Source: Pseudomonas viciae (GTDB lineage Bacteria > Pseudomonadota > Gammaproteobacteria > Pseudomonadales > Pseudomonadaceae). Taken from it: DNA of 64,000 nucleotides. Positions within the stretch are counted from its first letter, which is position 1. Every line of letters begins with the position of its first letter. Both the position numbers and the translations under genes were made by a program. Location: NCBI RefSeq assembly GCF_004786035.1, contig NZ_CP035088.1, forward strand, positions 1,214,001 through 1,278,000, read 5' to 3'. Below the pieces are notes generated by a model, which was not told where the DNA came from, searched no databases, and saw only the letters and a program-made list of their open reading frames with translations. Of the stretch, positions 28,076 to 36,047 are shown one piece after another.

Positions 28076-29578
28076 ATGAGCGACCTAGAACTCGACCCGC
28101 AAGCCCTGCAACAGGAAGAAAACTCCCTGATCGCCCTGCGCAAGGAAAAGCTTGCTGCCGAGCGCGCCAAGGGCCAGGCCTTCCCCAACGACTTCCGCCG
28201 CGACGCCTACTGCGACGCCCTGCAGAAGACGTACGCGGACAAGACCAAGGAAGAGCTGGCCGAGGCGGCGATTCCCGTCAAGGTGGCCGGTCGTATCATG
28301 CTCAACCGTGGTTCGTTCATGGTGATCCAGGACATGACCGGGCGCATCCAGGTCTACGTCAACCGCAAGACCCTGCCGGAAGAAACCCTGGCCGCCGTCA
28401 AGACCTGGGACCTGGGCGACATCATCGCCACCGAAGGCACCCTGGCCCGTTCCGGCAAGGGCGACCTGTACGTCGAAATGACCAGCGTGCGCCTGCTGAC
28501 CAAATCCCTGCGCCCGCTGCCGGACAAGCACCACGGCCTGACCGACACCGAGCAGCGCTATCGCCAGCGCTACGTTGACCTGATCGTCAACGAAGAAGTG
28601 CGCCAGACGTTCCGCGTGCGCTCGCAAGTCATCGCCCACATCCGCAGCTTCCTGATGAAGCGTGACTTCCTTGAAGTCGAGACGCCGATGCTGCAGACCA
28701 TCCCTGGCGGTGCGGCGGCCAAGCCGTTCGAGACTCACCACAACGCCCTGGACATGGAAATGTTCCTGCGTATCGCCCCGGAGCTGTACCTCAAGCGCCT
28801 GGTGGTTGGCGGGTTCGAGAAGGTGTTCGAGATCAACCGCAACTTCCGTAACGAAGGCGTTTCGACCCGGCACAACCCCGAGTTCACCATGCTCGAGTTC
28901 TACCAGGCCTACGCCGACTACGAAGACAACATGGACCTGACCGAGGAACTGTTCCGCGAGCTGGCGCAGTTGATCCTGGGTAGCACCGACGTGCCTTATG
29001 GCGACAAGGTGTTCCACTTCGGCGAGCCGTTCGTGCGCCTGTCGGTGTTCGACTCGATCCTCAAGTACAACCCTGAACTGACCGCCGATGATCTGAACGA
29101 CATCGACAAGGCCCGTGCCATCGCCAAGAAGGCCGGTGCCAAGGTGCTCGGCTTCGAAGGCCTGGGCAAGCTGCAAGTGATGATTTTCGAGGAGCTGGTC
29201 GAGCACAAGCTGGAACAGCCGCACTTCATCACCCAGTACCCGTTTGAAGTGTCGCCACTGGCTCGTCGTAATGACGAGAACCCAAGCGTCACCGACCGTT
29301 TCGAGCTGTTCATCGGTGGCCGTGAAATCGCCAACGCCTACTCCGAGCTCAACGATGCCGAAGACCAGGCCGAGCGTTTCATGGCCCAGGTGGCCGACAA
29401 GGACGCCGGCGACGATGAAGCCATGCACTACGATGCCGACTTTGTGCGGGCTCTTGAATATGGCATGCCGCCGACGGCGGGCGAGGGTATTGGCATCGAT
29501 CGCCTGGTGATGTTGTTGACCAACTCACCGTCGATCCGGGATGTGATCCTCTTCCCGCACATGCGGCCTCAAGCGTAA
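28076..29578 (+). CDS. lysS: Lysyl-tRNA synthetase (class II)
   Basis: 500-residue cytoplasmic class II aminoacyl-tRNA synthetase charging tRNA-Lys. The N-terminal OB-fold ([20 protein letters not shown]) precedes the catalytic domain with motif 1 ([11 protein letters not shown]), motif 2 ([20 protein letters not shown]) and motif 3 ([13 protein letters not shown]). The frame is open through the prfB-lysS gap, but the family start is the ATG at 28076 ([11 protein letters not shown]). The prfB-lysS pair is conserved across proteobacteria. It ends at a clear terminator. Confidence 0.97.
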   Translation: MSDLELDPQALQQEENSLIALRKEKLAAERAKGQAFPNDFRRDAYCDALQKTYADKTKEELAEAAIPVKVAGRIMLNRGSFMVIQDMTGRIQVYVNRKTLPEETLAAVKTWDLGDIIATEGTLARSGKGDLYVEMTSVRLLTKSLRPLPDKHHGLTDTEQRYRQRYVDLIVNEEVRQTFRVRSQVIAHIRSFLMKRDFLEVETPMLQTIPGGAAAKPFETHHNALDMEMFLRIAPELYLKRLVVGGFEKVFEINRNFRNEGVSTRHNPEFTMLEFYQAYADYEDNMDLTEELFRELAQLILGSTDVPYGDKVFHFGEPFVRLSVFDSILKYNPELTADDLNDIDKARAIAKKAGAKVLGFEGLGKLQVMIFEELVEHKLEQPHFITQYPFEVSPLARRNDENPSVTDRFELFIGGREIANAYSELNDAEDQAERFMAQVADKDAGDDEAMHYDADFVRALEYGMPPTAGEGIGIDRLVMLLTNSPSIRDVILFPHMRPQA

Positions 29579-29587
29579 ATGTTTCAA

Positions 29588-29619
29588 ATAAAAAGCCGCC
29601 TGGAAGGGCGGCTTTTTAT
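29588..29619 (+). terminator. Rho-independent terminator of prfB-lysS
   Basis: The stem AAAAAGCCGCC / GGCGGCTTTTT, with a short loop and flanking A and T runs, begins ten bases after the lysS stop. Confidence 0.92.
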
Positions 29620-29638
29620 TGCCTGTCTGGTACAAACG

Positions 29639-29660
29639 TATCAATTGGTTACTATTGAAA
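29639..29660. promoter_or_regulatory. Candidate TetR operator
   Basis: Imperfect palindrome TATCAAT-N8-ATTGAAA located 20-41 bases before the TetR-family start codon. Position suggests autoregulation; there is no direct evidence. Confidence 0.35.
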
Positions 29661-29679
29661 TAGCGAGGATAGACCTGTC

Positions 29680-30396
29680 GTGAATCGTGCAATGGCTCCA
29701 GAAGGTGCAGCGGGCGTCGCCACTGCTGTCGCTGAAAGTGTTCAGTACCAGGGCCGCAAGGCCAGCCGACAGGGCAGTGAACAGCGCCGCCAGGAGATTC
29801 TCGACGCAGCCATGCGCATTGTGGTGCGTGATGGCGTGCGTGCGGTGCGCCACCGTGCCGTGGCCGCCGAAGCAGGCGTGCCGCTGTCGGCCACCACTTA
29901 TTATTTCAAGGACATCGATGACCTGCTCACCGATACCTTCGCCCAATACGTGGAACGCAGCGCGGCGTTCATGGCCAAACTGTGGACCAACAATGAAGGC
30001 CTGCTGCGGGAAATGGTCGCCTACGGCGACGGCAGCGCCGAATCCCGTTCGCAGCTGGCCGACGACATTGCCCGGCTGACCGCCGATTACGTGCAGCATC
30101 AATTGGACAGTCGCCGCGAGTACCTGATGGCCGAACAGGCGTTCCGCCAGGAGGCGCTGCTCAACCCGCGCCTGGCAGAGCTGGTGCGCTCCCACCAGCA
30201 GATCCTGCTGCACGGTACGTGTCAGTTTTTCCAGGTATTGGGTTCCCGCGAACCGCAACAGGATGCCAAAGTGTTGACGGCGATTATCGGTCGGATGGAA
30301 TATCAGGGCTTGCTCAATGGCGCCGAGCCGGTAGCAGCGCAAGAAATGCTCGGCATCCTGACCCGCTACATGCACCTGGTATTGGCGTCGGTGTAA
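29680..30396 (+). CDS. TetR-family transcriptional regulator
   Basis: 238-residue repressor-type protein. A flexible N-terminus of about 35 residues is followed by the helix-turn-helix (RRQEILDAAMRIVVRDGVRA ... AGVPLSATTYYFKDIDDLL) and a helical ligand/dimer domain. The start GTG has AGGA at suitable distance; an ATG four codons in is an alternative. It lies immediately downstream of lysS and its terminator, as in P. aeruginosa, and is followed by a REP doublet. Target and ligand are unknown. Confidence 0.88.
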   Translation: MNRAMAPEGAAGVATAVAESVQYQGRKASRQGSEQRRQEILDAAMRIVVRDGVRAVRHRAVAAEAGVPLSATTYYFKDIDDLLTDTFAQYVERSAAFMAKLWTNNEGLLREMVAYGDGSAESRSQLADDIARLTADYVQHQLDSRREYLMAEQAFRQEALLNPRLAELVRSHQQILLHGTCQFFQVLGSREPQQDAKVLTAIIGRMEYQGLLNGAEPVAAQEMLGILTRYMHLVLASV

Positions 30397-30420
30397 CCCC
30401 GATGGGTTCACCACAGCCCT

Positions 30421-30514
30421 TGTAGCGAGGGAGCTTGCTCCCGCTTGAGCGCGCAGCGCTCACCAAAAAAGGGGGCCGCTGCGCAGCCCAGCGGGAGCAA
30501 GCTCCCTCGCCACA
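30421..30514. repeat. REP doublet, family B
   Basis: A different REP type: TGTAGCGAGGGAGCTTGCTC ... GAGCAAGCTCCCTCGCCACA, with an extra inner hairpin rich in GCGCAGCGC. Core GAGGGAGC replaces the GTGGGAGC of family A. Confidence 0.85.
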
Positions 30515-30547
30515 AAAGCAAGGCGACCTGTGCCATAGGGAGTTCCA

Positions 30548-31102
30548 ATGAAAGCCTGGCGTGCCGTTGTATTGGCCGTGTCGTTGCTGTTGCTCAGTGG
30601 TTGTCTGGTGTCCTTCAAGGCGCCGTTGCCTGATAGCGAAGCCGCGCCCAAGGGCCTGCTCGGCCATTGGACCAGCACCAACGCCTGGGGTGAACCGTTG
30701 AACCTGGAGCTGGCCGAGATCGGCAAGCACCGCTATCAGGCGATCAGCTATTTCAGGGCCCGGCCCCAGGAGCGCGAAGCCATCCCCCTGACCGTTTCCC
30801 GTCATGGCAGCCGTTGGTACCTGTCAGCCAAGGTGCCGGCCCGGTATGGCGGACATTATGTGATCGCCGGGTTCGAGTTGACCGACAAGCAGGAACTGGT
30901 GGTCTACAACCTGGACCTGGAACAGGTCAACCAGGCCATCGGTCAGAAAATCCTCAGTGGCGAGCCAAACCAGAGCGAGGAAGGTGACGGCGTGTTGGTG
31001 GACAGCGACATGAGCAAGGTTTTCAGCTACCTCGACGACCCGGCCAATTCCGATGTGTTCTCGGAGGCCGTGCGCTACCAGCGGCTGGACAAATCCCAAT
31101 AA
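30548..31102 (+). CDS. Putative lipoprotein of unknown function
   Basis: 184-residue protein with a lipoprotein signal (hydrophobic residues 5-16, lipobox LLSGC with C19). The mature part is mostly beta-strand (HWTSTNAWGEPLNLELAEIG; GSRWYLSAKVPARYGGHYVI) and could form a small barrel-like or lipocalin-like fold, but I recognise no named family. A good ribosome site lies before the ATG (GGGAGTTCCA). It is followed after 36 bases by the QEGLA-motif gene and is probably co-transcribed with it. Confidence 0.8.
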   Translation: MKAWRAVVLAVSLLLLSGCLVSFKAPLPDSEAAPKGLLGHWTSTNAWGEPLNLELAEIGKHRYQAISYFRARPQEREAIPLTVSRHGSRWYLSAKVPARYGGHYVIAGFELTDKQELVVYNLDLEQVNQAIGQKILSGEPNQSEEGDGVLVDSDMSKVFSYLDDPANSDVFSEAVRYQRLDKSQ

Positions 31103-31138
31103 CTGCAACAAGCGGACGTTTTTTCACAGGAGTTCCGG

Positions 31139-32416
31139 GTGGACGATTACCAGCAGACGATACGCACCTTGTCCGATCGCATTGTGCTGGCGCAAACGCC
31201 GATTCGCATTCTCGACGCGGTGAAATGGGATGACAGCATCCGCAAAGGGTTTCTCAAGGCCAAGGGCAAGGAAATGCCCGCCGTGGACCGCGACTATTAC
31301 CTCAACCGACCGCTGTCCTTCGATTCCAGCAAGGTGAAGCTGGAGTTCCAGAACATCGAGCGTGACATCACCCGCCAGCTCGGCCAGTTCAACCCGGTTG
31401 GGCAGATCATGCGCCGCATGTGCAAGGAATACCGCATGGTGGTGCGCATGCTCGAAGCACGCGGCACCGAGGATTTCGGGCTGATTTCCCAGGAGTTGTA
31501 CGGCGCGGCTTCCGACGCCTTTCATGCTGGCGACCCGACCCTGGCGGACTTGGGCCTGATGCTGTCCGACTACCTGAACAACATCGATGGCCGTGGCGAC
31601 CTGAAGGACGAGCCGAAGATTCTTACCGCCAAGGACGCCGTCAGCCTGTTGCAACATCGCCTCAACCGGGTTTTTGGTGAAGCCGAGGAAACCATCCGGG
31701 TGTTCGAGTCCGATGGGATTGTGGCCGATGCGGCGGCGGGTGCGGACTACATCAAAATCCGCACCGATGCGATGTTCAACGACCGCGACGTGCGGGCCCT
31801 GGAAGTCCACGAAGGGCTGGTACACGTTGGCACCACCCTCAACGGCTTGAACCAGCCGATCTGCACCTTCCTGTCCAAGGGCCCGCCCTCGTCCACCGTG
31901 ACCCAGGAAGGCCTGGCGATCCTGATGGAAATCATCACCTTCGCCTCCTACCCCAGCCGCCTGCGCAAACTTACCAACCGCACCCGCGCCATTCATATGG
32001 TCGAGGAGGGTGCCGATTTCCTGCAGATCTTCGAGTTCTTCCGCGAGCAAGGTTTTGAAATGGCCGAAAGCTATGGCAACGCCAGTCGGGTTTTCCGTGG
32101 CTCGGTGCCGACTGGTCTGCCATTCACCAAAGACTTGTCCTACCTCAAGGGCTTTATCATGGTTTACAACTACATTCAGTTGGCCGTGCGCAAGGGCAAG
32201 CTGGAACAGGTGCCGTTGCTGTTCTGCGGCAAGACCACGCTTGAGGACATGCGCACCCTGCGGCAACTGGTGGACGAAGGCCTGGTCGTGCCGCCCAAGT
32301 ACCTGCCCGAGCAGTTCCGCGACATGAACGCGCTGTCGGCCTGGATGTGTTTCTCCAACTTCCTGAACCATCTGAGCCTGGACCGGATCGAAGCGGATTA
32401 TTCCAATATCCTTTAA
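31139..32416 (+). CDS. QEGLA-motif (DUF1704) protein, putative zinc metallopeptidase
   Basis: 425-residue cytoplasmic protein of the flavohemoglobin-expression-modulating QEGLA family (DUF1704). The namesake reads TQEGLAILMEI. Upstream is LEVHEGLVHVGT, an HExxxH-type metal site like that of tyrosine-carboxypeptidase relatives (MATCAP), so a zinc peptidase activity is plausible but not shown for this bacterial branch. The start is a GTG with AGGAG seven bases before it (VDDYQQTIRTL). No signal peptide. Its substrate is not known. Confidence 0.85.
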   Translation: MDDYQQTIRTLSDRIVLAQTPIRILDAVKWDDSIRKGFLKAKGKEMPAVDRDYYLNRPLSFDSSKVKLEFQNIERDITRQLGQFNPVGQIMRRMCKEYRMVVRMLEARGTEDFGLISQELYGAASDAFHAGDPTLADLGLMLSDYLNNIDGRGDLKDEPKILTAKDAVSLLQHRLNRVFGEAEETIRVFESDGIVADAAAGADYIKIRTDAMFNDRDVRALEVHEGLVHVGTTLNGLNQPICTFLSKGPPSSTVTQEGLAILMEIITFASYPSRLRKLTNRTRAIHMVEEGADFLQIFEFFREQGFEMAESYGNASRVFRGSVPTGLPFTKDLSYLKGFIMVYNYIQLAVRKGKLEQVPLLFCGKTTLEDMRTLRQLVDEGLVVPPKYLPEQFRDMNALSAWMCFSNFLNHLSLDRIEADYSNIL

Positions 32417-32436
32417 GCACCACACTGTCCAACAAA

Positions 32437-32525
32437 TGTGGGAGTGGGCTTGCTCGCGAAAGCGGTGTACCCGTCACTGTATAGGTGACTGATACGACGC
32501 CTTCGCGAGCAAGCCCGCTCCCACA
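32437..32525. repeat. REP doublet, family A
   Basis: Inverted pair TGTGGGAGTGGGCTTGCTCG ... CGAGCAAGCCCGCTCCCACA after the QEGLA gene. Confidence 0.9.
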
Positions 32526-32567
32526 GGGGACTGTGATCCAACCCTGATTTTTGCGAGGTTTCACCGG

Positions 32568-33473
32568 ATGCGAACCCTCGGCATCGTATGCCTGCTGCTG
32601 GCCCTGAGCGGTTGCAGCTCGCTGCTGTTCTACCCCGAGCCCGGCCTGCCTTTCACCCCGGAGCGGGCCAGGCTCGATTATCGTGACGTCACCCTGGTCA
32701 CGGCCGACGGCCTCAAGCTCCACGGCTGGTGGCTGCCGGTCAAGCCAGGCGTGGCGGTCAAGGGCACGGTGCTGCATTTGCACGGCAACGGCGGCAACCT
32801 GGCCTGGCACCTGGGCGGCAGTTGGTGGTTGCCGGAGCAGGGTTATCAGGTGTTGATGGTCGACTACCGCGGCTACGGCCTCTCCGAAGGCGAGCCGAGC
32901 CTGCCGGCGATCTACCAGGACGTCGACGCGGCGTTCAAATGGCTCGACCAGTCGCCCGAGGTCCAGGGCAAACCGCTGGTGCTGCTCGGCCAGAGCCTGG
33001 GCGGCGCGCTGGCGGTGCATTATCTGGTCGAACATCCGCAGCGCCAGCAGCAGCTCAAGGCACTGGTGCTCGATGGCGTGCCCGCCAGTTATCGCGACGT
33101 CGGGCGTTTCGCCCTGAGTACGTCGTGGCTGACCTGGCCGTTGCAGGTACCGTTGTCCTGGCTGGTGCCGGACGGTGACAGCGCAATCGGCTCGGTGGCG
33201 CAATTGACCGGTGTGCCGAAATTGATCTACCACAGCCTGGACGACCCCATCGTGCCCCTTTCCAATGGCATCCGTCTGTATCAAGCTGCGCCGCCACCCC
33301 GAGTCCTGCAACTGACCCGTGGTGGGCATGTGCAGACGTTCGCCGACCCGGTCTGGCGCACGGTGATGCTGCGCTACCTCGACGACCCCCAGCACTTTGA
33401 CGGCCTGCGCCGCCTGGGCGAAGTCCCGAATTATCCGAAATCACCTGTTGAATTTTCAGAGAGCCCGCAATGA
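32568..33473 (+). CDS. Lipoprotein alpha/beta hydrolase
   Basis: 301-residue protein with a lipoprotein signal (LLALSGC, C16) and an alpha/beta-hydrolase fold. The oxyanion region is LHGNGGNLAWH, the nucleophile elbow GQSLGG has S143, the acid lies in YHSLDDPIVP and the histidine in TRGGHVQTF. It resembles the BEM46/YfhR group of esterase-like proteins anchored to a membrane; no substrate can be named. It overlaps the next gene by four bases (ATGA), so the two are co-translated. Confidence 0.88.
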   Translation: MRTLGIVCLLLALSGCSSLLFYPEPGLPFTPERARLDYRDVTLVTADGLKLHGWWLPVKPGVAVKGTVLHLHGNGGNLAWHLGGSWWLPEQGYQVLMVDYRGYGLSEGEPSLPAIYQDVDAAFKWLDQSPEVQGKPLVLLGQSLGGALAVHYLVEHPQRQQQLKALVLDGVPASYRDVGRFALSTSWLTWPLQVPLSWLVPDGDSAIGSVAQLTGVPKLIYHSLDDPIVPLSNGIRLYQAAPPPRVLQLTRGGHVQTFADPVWRTVMLRYLDDPQHFDGLRRLGEVPNYPKSPVEFSESPQ

Positions 33474-33799
33474 GCGAAGAACGTAACGCCATCCCCCTGA
33501 TCATCACCGGTATCTGCAGCATCCTCGGCACCGTTGGAGTGCTCTGGTACTACGGTTACCTGCACTTCGCCAAGCCTGAGGACGCCCTGCTGCTCAACCA
33601 ATTCACCATGCTCAAGACCGTGCCGGGCGAAGACTACAAAGTCGCCCTGGAGCCGGCGCCGCAGGTGGCCCAGTGCATCGACGGCGTGCTGGTGTTGTTC
33701 GACACCGAACAGAAAGGCCTGACCGGCGTGCTGATCAACGAGAAGAAGCGTGCGGTGCGCTGCATGGGGCAGGAGACGCCGCAGAAGCTTCAGCCGTAA
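33470..33799 (+). CDS. Conserved hypothetical membrane-anchored protein
   Basis: 109-residue protein with one N-terminal transmembrane helix (IPLIITGICSILGTVGVLWY, about 8-27) and a short extracytoplasmic or cytoplasmic beta-rich domain containing two cysteines (AQCIDGVLVLF and RCMGQET). I recognise no family. It is translationally coupled to the lipoprotein hydrolase, and the same pair occurs together in other Pseudomonas as far as I recall. Confidence 0.8.
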   Translation: MSEERNAIPLIITGICSILGTVGVLWYYGYLHFAKPEDALLLNQFTMLKTVPGEDYKVALEPAPQVAQCIDGVLVLFDTEQKGLTGVLINEKKRAVRCMGQETPQKLQP

Positions 33800-33814
33800 C
33801 GCTGATGATATGAG

Positions 33815-33905
33815 TGTGGGGGAGCGGGCTTGCTCGCGAAGGCGGTGTGTCAGTCACCGTATAGGTAGCAGACCCGACGCTTTCGCGAGCAAGCCCGCTC
33901 CCACA
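33815..33905. repeat. REP doublet, family A
   Basis: Inverted pair with cores GGAGCGGGCTTGCTCGCGAA and TTCGCGAGCAAGCCCGCTCC, between convergent genes. Confidence 0.9.
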
Positions 33906-33925
33906 AGGGAAATGTGTTGGCCGAT

Positions 33926-33963
33926 AAAAAAGCCCCGCCCGATTAACTCAGGCGGGGCTTTTC
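33926..33963. terminator. Bidirectional terminator between convergent genes
   Basis: The stem AAAAAGCCCCGCC / GGCGGGGCTTTT has A and T runs on both sides. It serves lptF on the minus strand and probably the hydrolase pair on the plus strand. Confidence 0.9.
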
Positions 33964-33979
33964 AGTTGCACTCAACCGA

Positions 33980-34771
33980 TCAATTGGCGCTCATGGTCGA
34001 ACGCGGGGCGACGGGCTGGTTGTCGTTGGAAATGGTCACTTCCACCCGACGGTTCATGGCACGGCCCGAGACGCTGTTGTTGTCTGCCACGGCGAATTCC
34101 TTGCCGTAACCCTGGGTCACGATGCGGGCCGGATCGACCCCCATTTTCACCAGCGCGAGTTGTACGGAGCCGGCGCGACGCTCGGACAGCGACTGGTTGT
34201 AGGAATCCGAACCGGTGCTGTCGGTGTAGCCTTCGATGATCACCTTGCGGTCCGGGTTTTCCTGGAGGAACTGCGCCAGTTTGCTCACATTCGTCATGCC
34301 GCTGGCGCGCAGGTCGGATTTGTTGGTGGCGAACAGCACGTCACCGAAGGTCACCAGGGTGCCGCGTTCGGTCTGCTTGGCGTTCAGGCTGTCCTGCAGT
34401 TGCTTGATCTGCGCATTACGCGCATCGAGCAAGGCGCGGGCACGTTCGTCACCGGCGTTTTTCAGTCCCGCTTCGGCGTTGCGCAGGGCGATGGTCTGCT
34501 TGGCCACTTCAACGCGCTGGTTGGTCAGGTAGGCCAACTGGTCAACCTTGGCTTCGTCTTCCTTGTCCATGTAGGCCTTGTCGGCCTTGGCCAGGAAGTC
34601 GGCGGCGTCTTTGGTTTCCAGGGCGGCGACTTTGGTTGCCGCCGGATCAGCCTGCAGGCCGGTGTAGTTGGTACGGGCCTGTTCCAGGTTCGCGTTCGGG
34701 TCGGTGGAGCAAGCGGCCAGCGCTACGCAGGCAGCGAGCAGGGCGGGCATCATCAAGTGTTTGTGCATCAT
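33980..34771 (-). CDS. lptF: OmpA-family outer-membrane lipoprotein LptF
   Basis: 263-residue lipoprotein. Signal with lipobox ALAAC (C21), an Ala-rich helical stretch with DUF4398-like character (residues 22-135), then an OmpA peptidoglycan-binding domain (FATNKSDLRASG; GYTDSTGSDSYNQSLSERRA; VTQGYGKEFAVADN). In P. aeruginosa lptF is AlgU-controlled and linked to stress survival and adhesion. The first of two adjacent ATGs fits the AAGGACG ribosome site. It follows a DUF4398 lipoprotein after 48 bases, with an AlgU-like promoter upstream of that gene. Confidence 0.9.
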   Translation of the reverse strand: MMHKHLMMPALLAACVALAACSTDPNANLEQARTNYTGLQADPAATKVAALETKDAADFLAKADKAYMDKEDEAKVDQLAYLTNQRVEVAKQTIALRNAEAGLKNAGDERARALLDARNAQIKQLQDSLNAKQTERGTLVTFGDVLFATNKSDLRASGMTNVSKLAQFLQENPDRKVIIEGYTDSTGSDSYNQSLSERRAGSVQLALVKMGVDPARIVTQGYGKEFAVADNNSVSGRAMNRRVEVTISNDNQPVAPRSTMSAN

Positions 34772-34819
34772 AGTCTGTCGTCCTTTTATCAATGAGAATT
34801 ACGTCGTGGCGCGAACGGT

Positions 34820-35233
34820 CTACTGAACCTTGTTCATGCCTTCCTGACGCAGTTCCTGGACCCCTTTCTGGGAGTCCTTGAGTGCTTGTTCGGCCTTGGC
34901 GGCCTGCGCCTTACGCTCGGCGACGCGGGCATCCCACTCGGCCTGTTCGGCCAAACGCTTGGCTTCGTCGTATTTCTTGTCGTGCATGGCGATCTCGGCC
35001 TGTTTGAGCTTGTCCTGGGCCGACTTCATTTCCACAGCCGCGAATTCGGTACCGCCGGCGCTGACGGCGCTGTTGACCGCCGATTGGGTCACCGCGTATT
35101 GCTCCGACGGTGGATTGCCGGCGCAGCCGGCCAGGATGAAGCTGCTACCGATAGCCAGGGCAGCCAACTTCAGGCCACGCAGGCCTGTGGATGAGGGTTT
35201 GGCAGTGCAGGTATTCATAGGCTTCAACTCCAT
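34820..35233 (-). CDS. DUF4398 lipoprotein
   Basis: 137-residue lipoprotein with signal and lipobox ILAGC (C37), then a single long helical region rich in Ala, Lys and Glu (EMKSAQDKLKQAEIAMHDKK), the DUF4398 pattern, which probably forms a coiled coil. AGGAG lies seven bases before the ATG at 35233; a later ATG (MNTCTAKP) is a weaker choice. It is the first gene of a two-gene unit with lptF and likely acts with it in the outer envelope. Confidence 0.87.
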   Translation of the reverse strand: MELKPMNTCTAKPSSTGLRGLKLAALAIGSSFILAGCAGNPPSEQYAVTQSAVNSAVSAGGTEFAAVEMKSAQDKLKQAEIAMHDKKYDEAKRLAEQAEWDARVAERKAQAAKAEQALKDSQKGVQELRQEGMNKVQ

Positions 35234-35350
35234 TGGAAAACTCCTGAAAAAAAACAACGAATCCATGCTGGGACCGAAGCTGTGACGTCTGTTTTGGCGC
35301 TGGCGCCAGGGCGCGTTTATTTAAACGACTGTTCCAGTATGGTTACTCGG

Positions 35351-35378
35351 TGTGACCCGAGACGTTTTTCAAAAGTTC
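35351..35378 (-). promoter_or_regulatory. Candidate AlgU (sigma-22/RpoE-type) promoter
   Basis: Read on the minus strand: GAACTT, 17 bases, then TCACA. The -35 box is the exact AlgU consensus and the -10 keeps the TC..A pattern. It lies about 120 bases before the DUF4398-lptF unit, which is AlgU-dependent in P. aeruginosa. Confidence 0.6.
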
Positions 35379-35509
35379 AGAGAAGATGGCCAATCGCCAA
35401 AAGAATTACTGACTGATCGGTCAGTTGTAAAAAAGCTGAACTTTCAAGGCGCGCAGCGGTATTCCCGGCACTGAGCAGTGCCGGGATGTCGCTCTATGGG
35501 ATGGGGAAA

Positions 35510-35854
35510 TCAGTGTTTGGACTTGTCGTTCTGCGAGGACAGTTCGTGCAGATGACGGCGGGACAAGGCGAGAAATCGCGGGGTCGGGCCGACGTCTTCA
35601 TACAGTGGGTCACCTTCTTCATCGGTGGCCACCACCTGCGAACCCTTGATGTACGGGAAGCTCGCTTCCAGCTCTTCCAGCGCCGCGCCGATCAGCTCGC
35701 CCAACAGCTCTTCGGGGTGGCGCTTGGGGTACATGTCGCAGATCGCTGCCAGTCGGGCGGCGGCTTCCACGTCCAGGTGAATCGTGTAGCCAGTCTGGGT
35801 CAGGCGACCCTTGGCGTTTTCTTCCCAATGCTGGGCGAGCTCACGAATTTTCAT
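35510..35854 (-). CDS. Small conserved Pseudomonas protein (sometimes annotated pilin assembly protein)
   Basis: 114-residue cytoplasmic protein. It opens MKIRELAQHWEENAKGRLTQ, then TGYTIHLDVEAAARLAAICD, which resembles a ribbon-helix-helix-type segment, and an acidic middle (PEELLGELIGAALEELEASF). No signal peptide or membrane segment, so a structural pilus role is unlikely. The ATG at 35854 is chosen over an upstream frame start because the conserved N-terminus begins there. Lone gene, divergent from ppc. Confidence 0.72.
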   Translation of the reverse strand: MKIRELAQHWEENAKGRLTQTGYTIHLDVEAAARLAAICDMYPKRHPEELLGELIGAALEELEASFPYIKGSQVVATDEEGDPLYEDVGPTPRFLALSRRHLHELSSQNDKSKH

Positions 35855-36047
35855 AATGGCCTCAATAGGCCTGCTCGTAGCAGGCGCGGTGAGTGGCAAG
35901 CCGTTGTGTGGCTTATTTATGAGACTAGCTTTGTCCCGTAAGGTTTAAAGTCCCTTCGTCGCTTGTCAGAAACGACTGGCATCGGCACTCTCTATTTCCT
36001 GCGTCTAACCCGATCGCTGTGCGGACCTTTTTGCTGGAGAACTGCTG

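Noticed and set aside
28085..29428. Long minus-strand frame opposite lysS
   Set aside because: Antisense artefact of GC-rich coding sequence, Val/Gly/His-rich translation without recognisable domain.
31095..31180. Upstream extension of the QEGLA-motif gene
   Set aside because: No in-frame start before the GTG at 31139 has a ribosome site, and AGGAG fits that GTG.
35510..35854. Pilus-related function for the small gene before ppc
   Set aside because: No signal peptide, membrane segment or pilin-chaperone motif; the label is a database habit and is not supported by the sequence.
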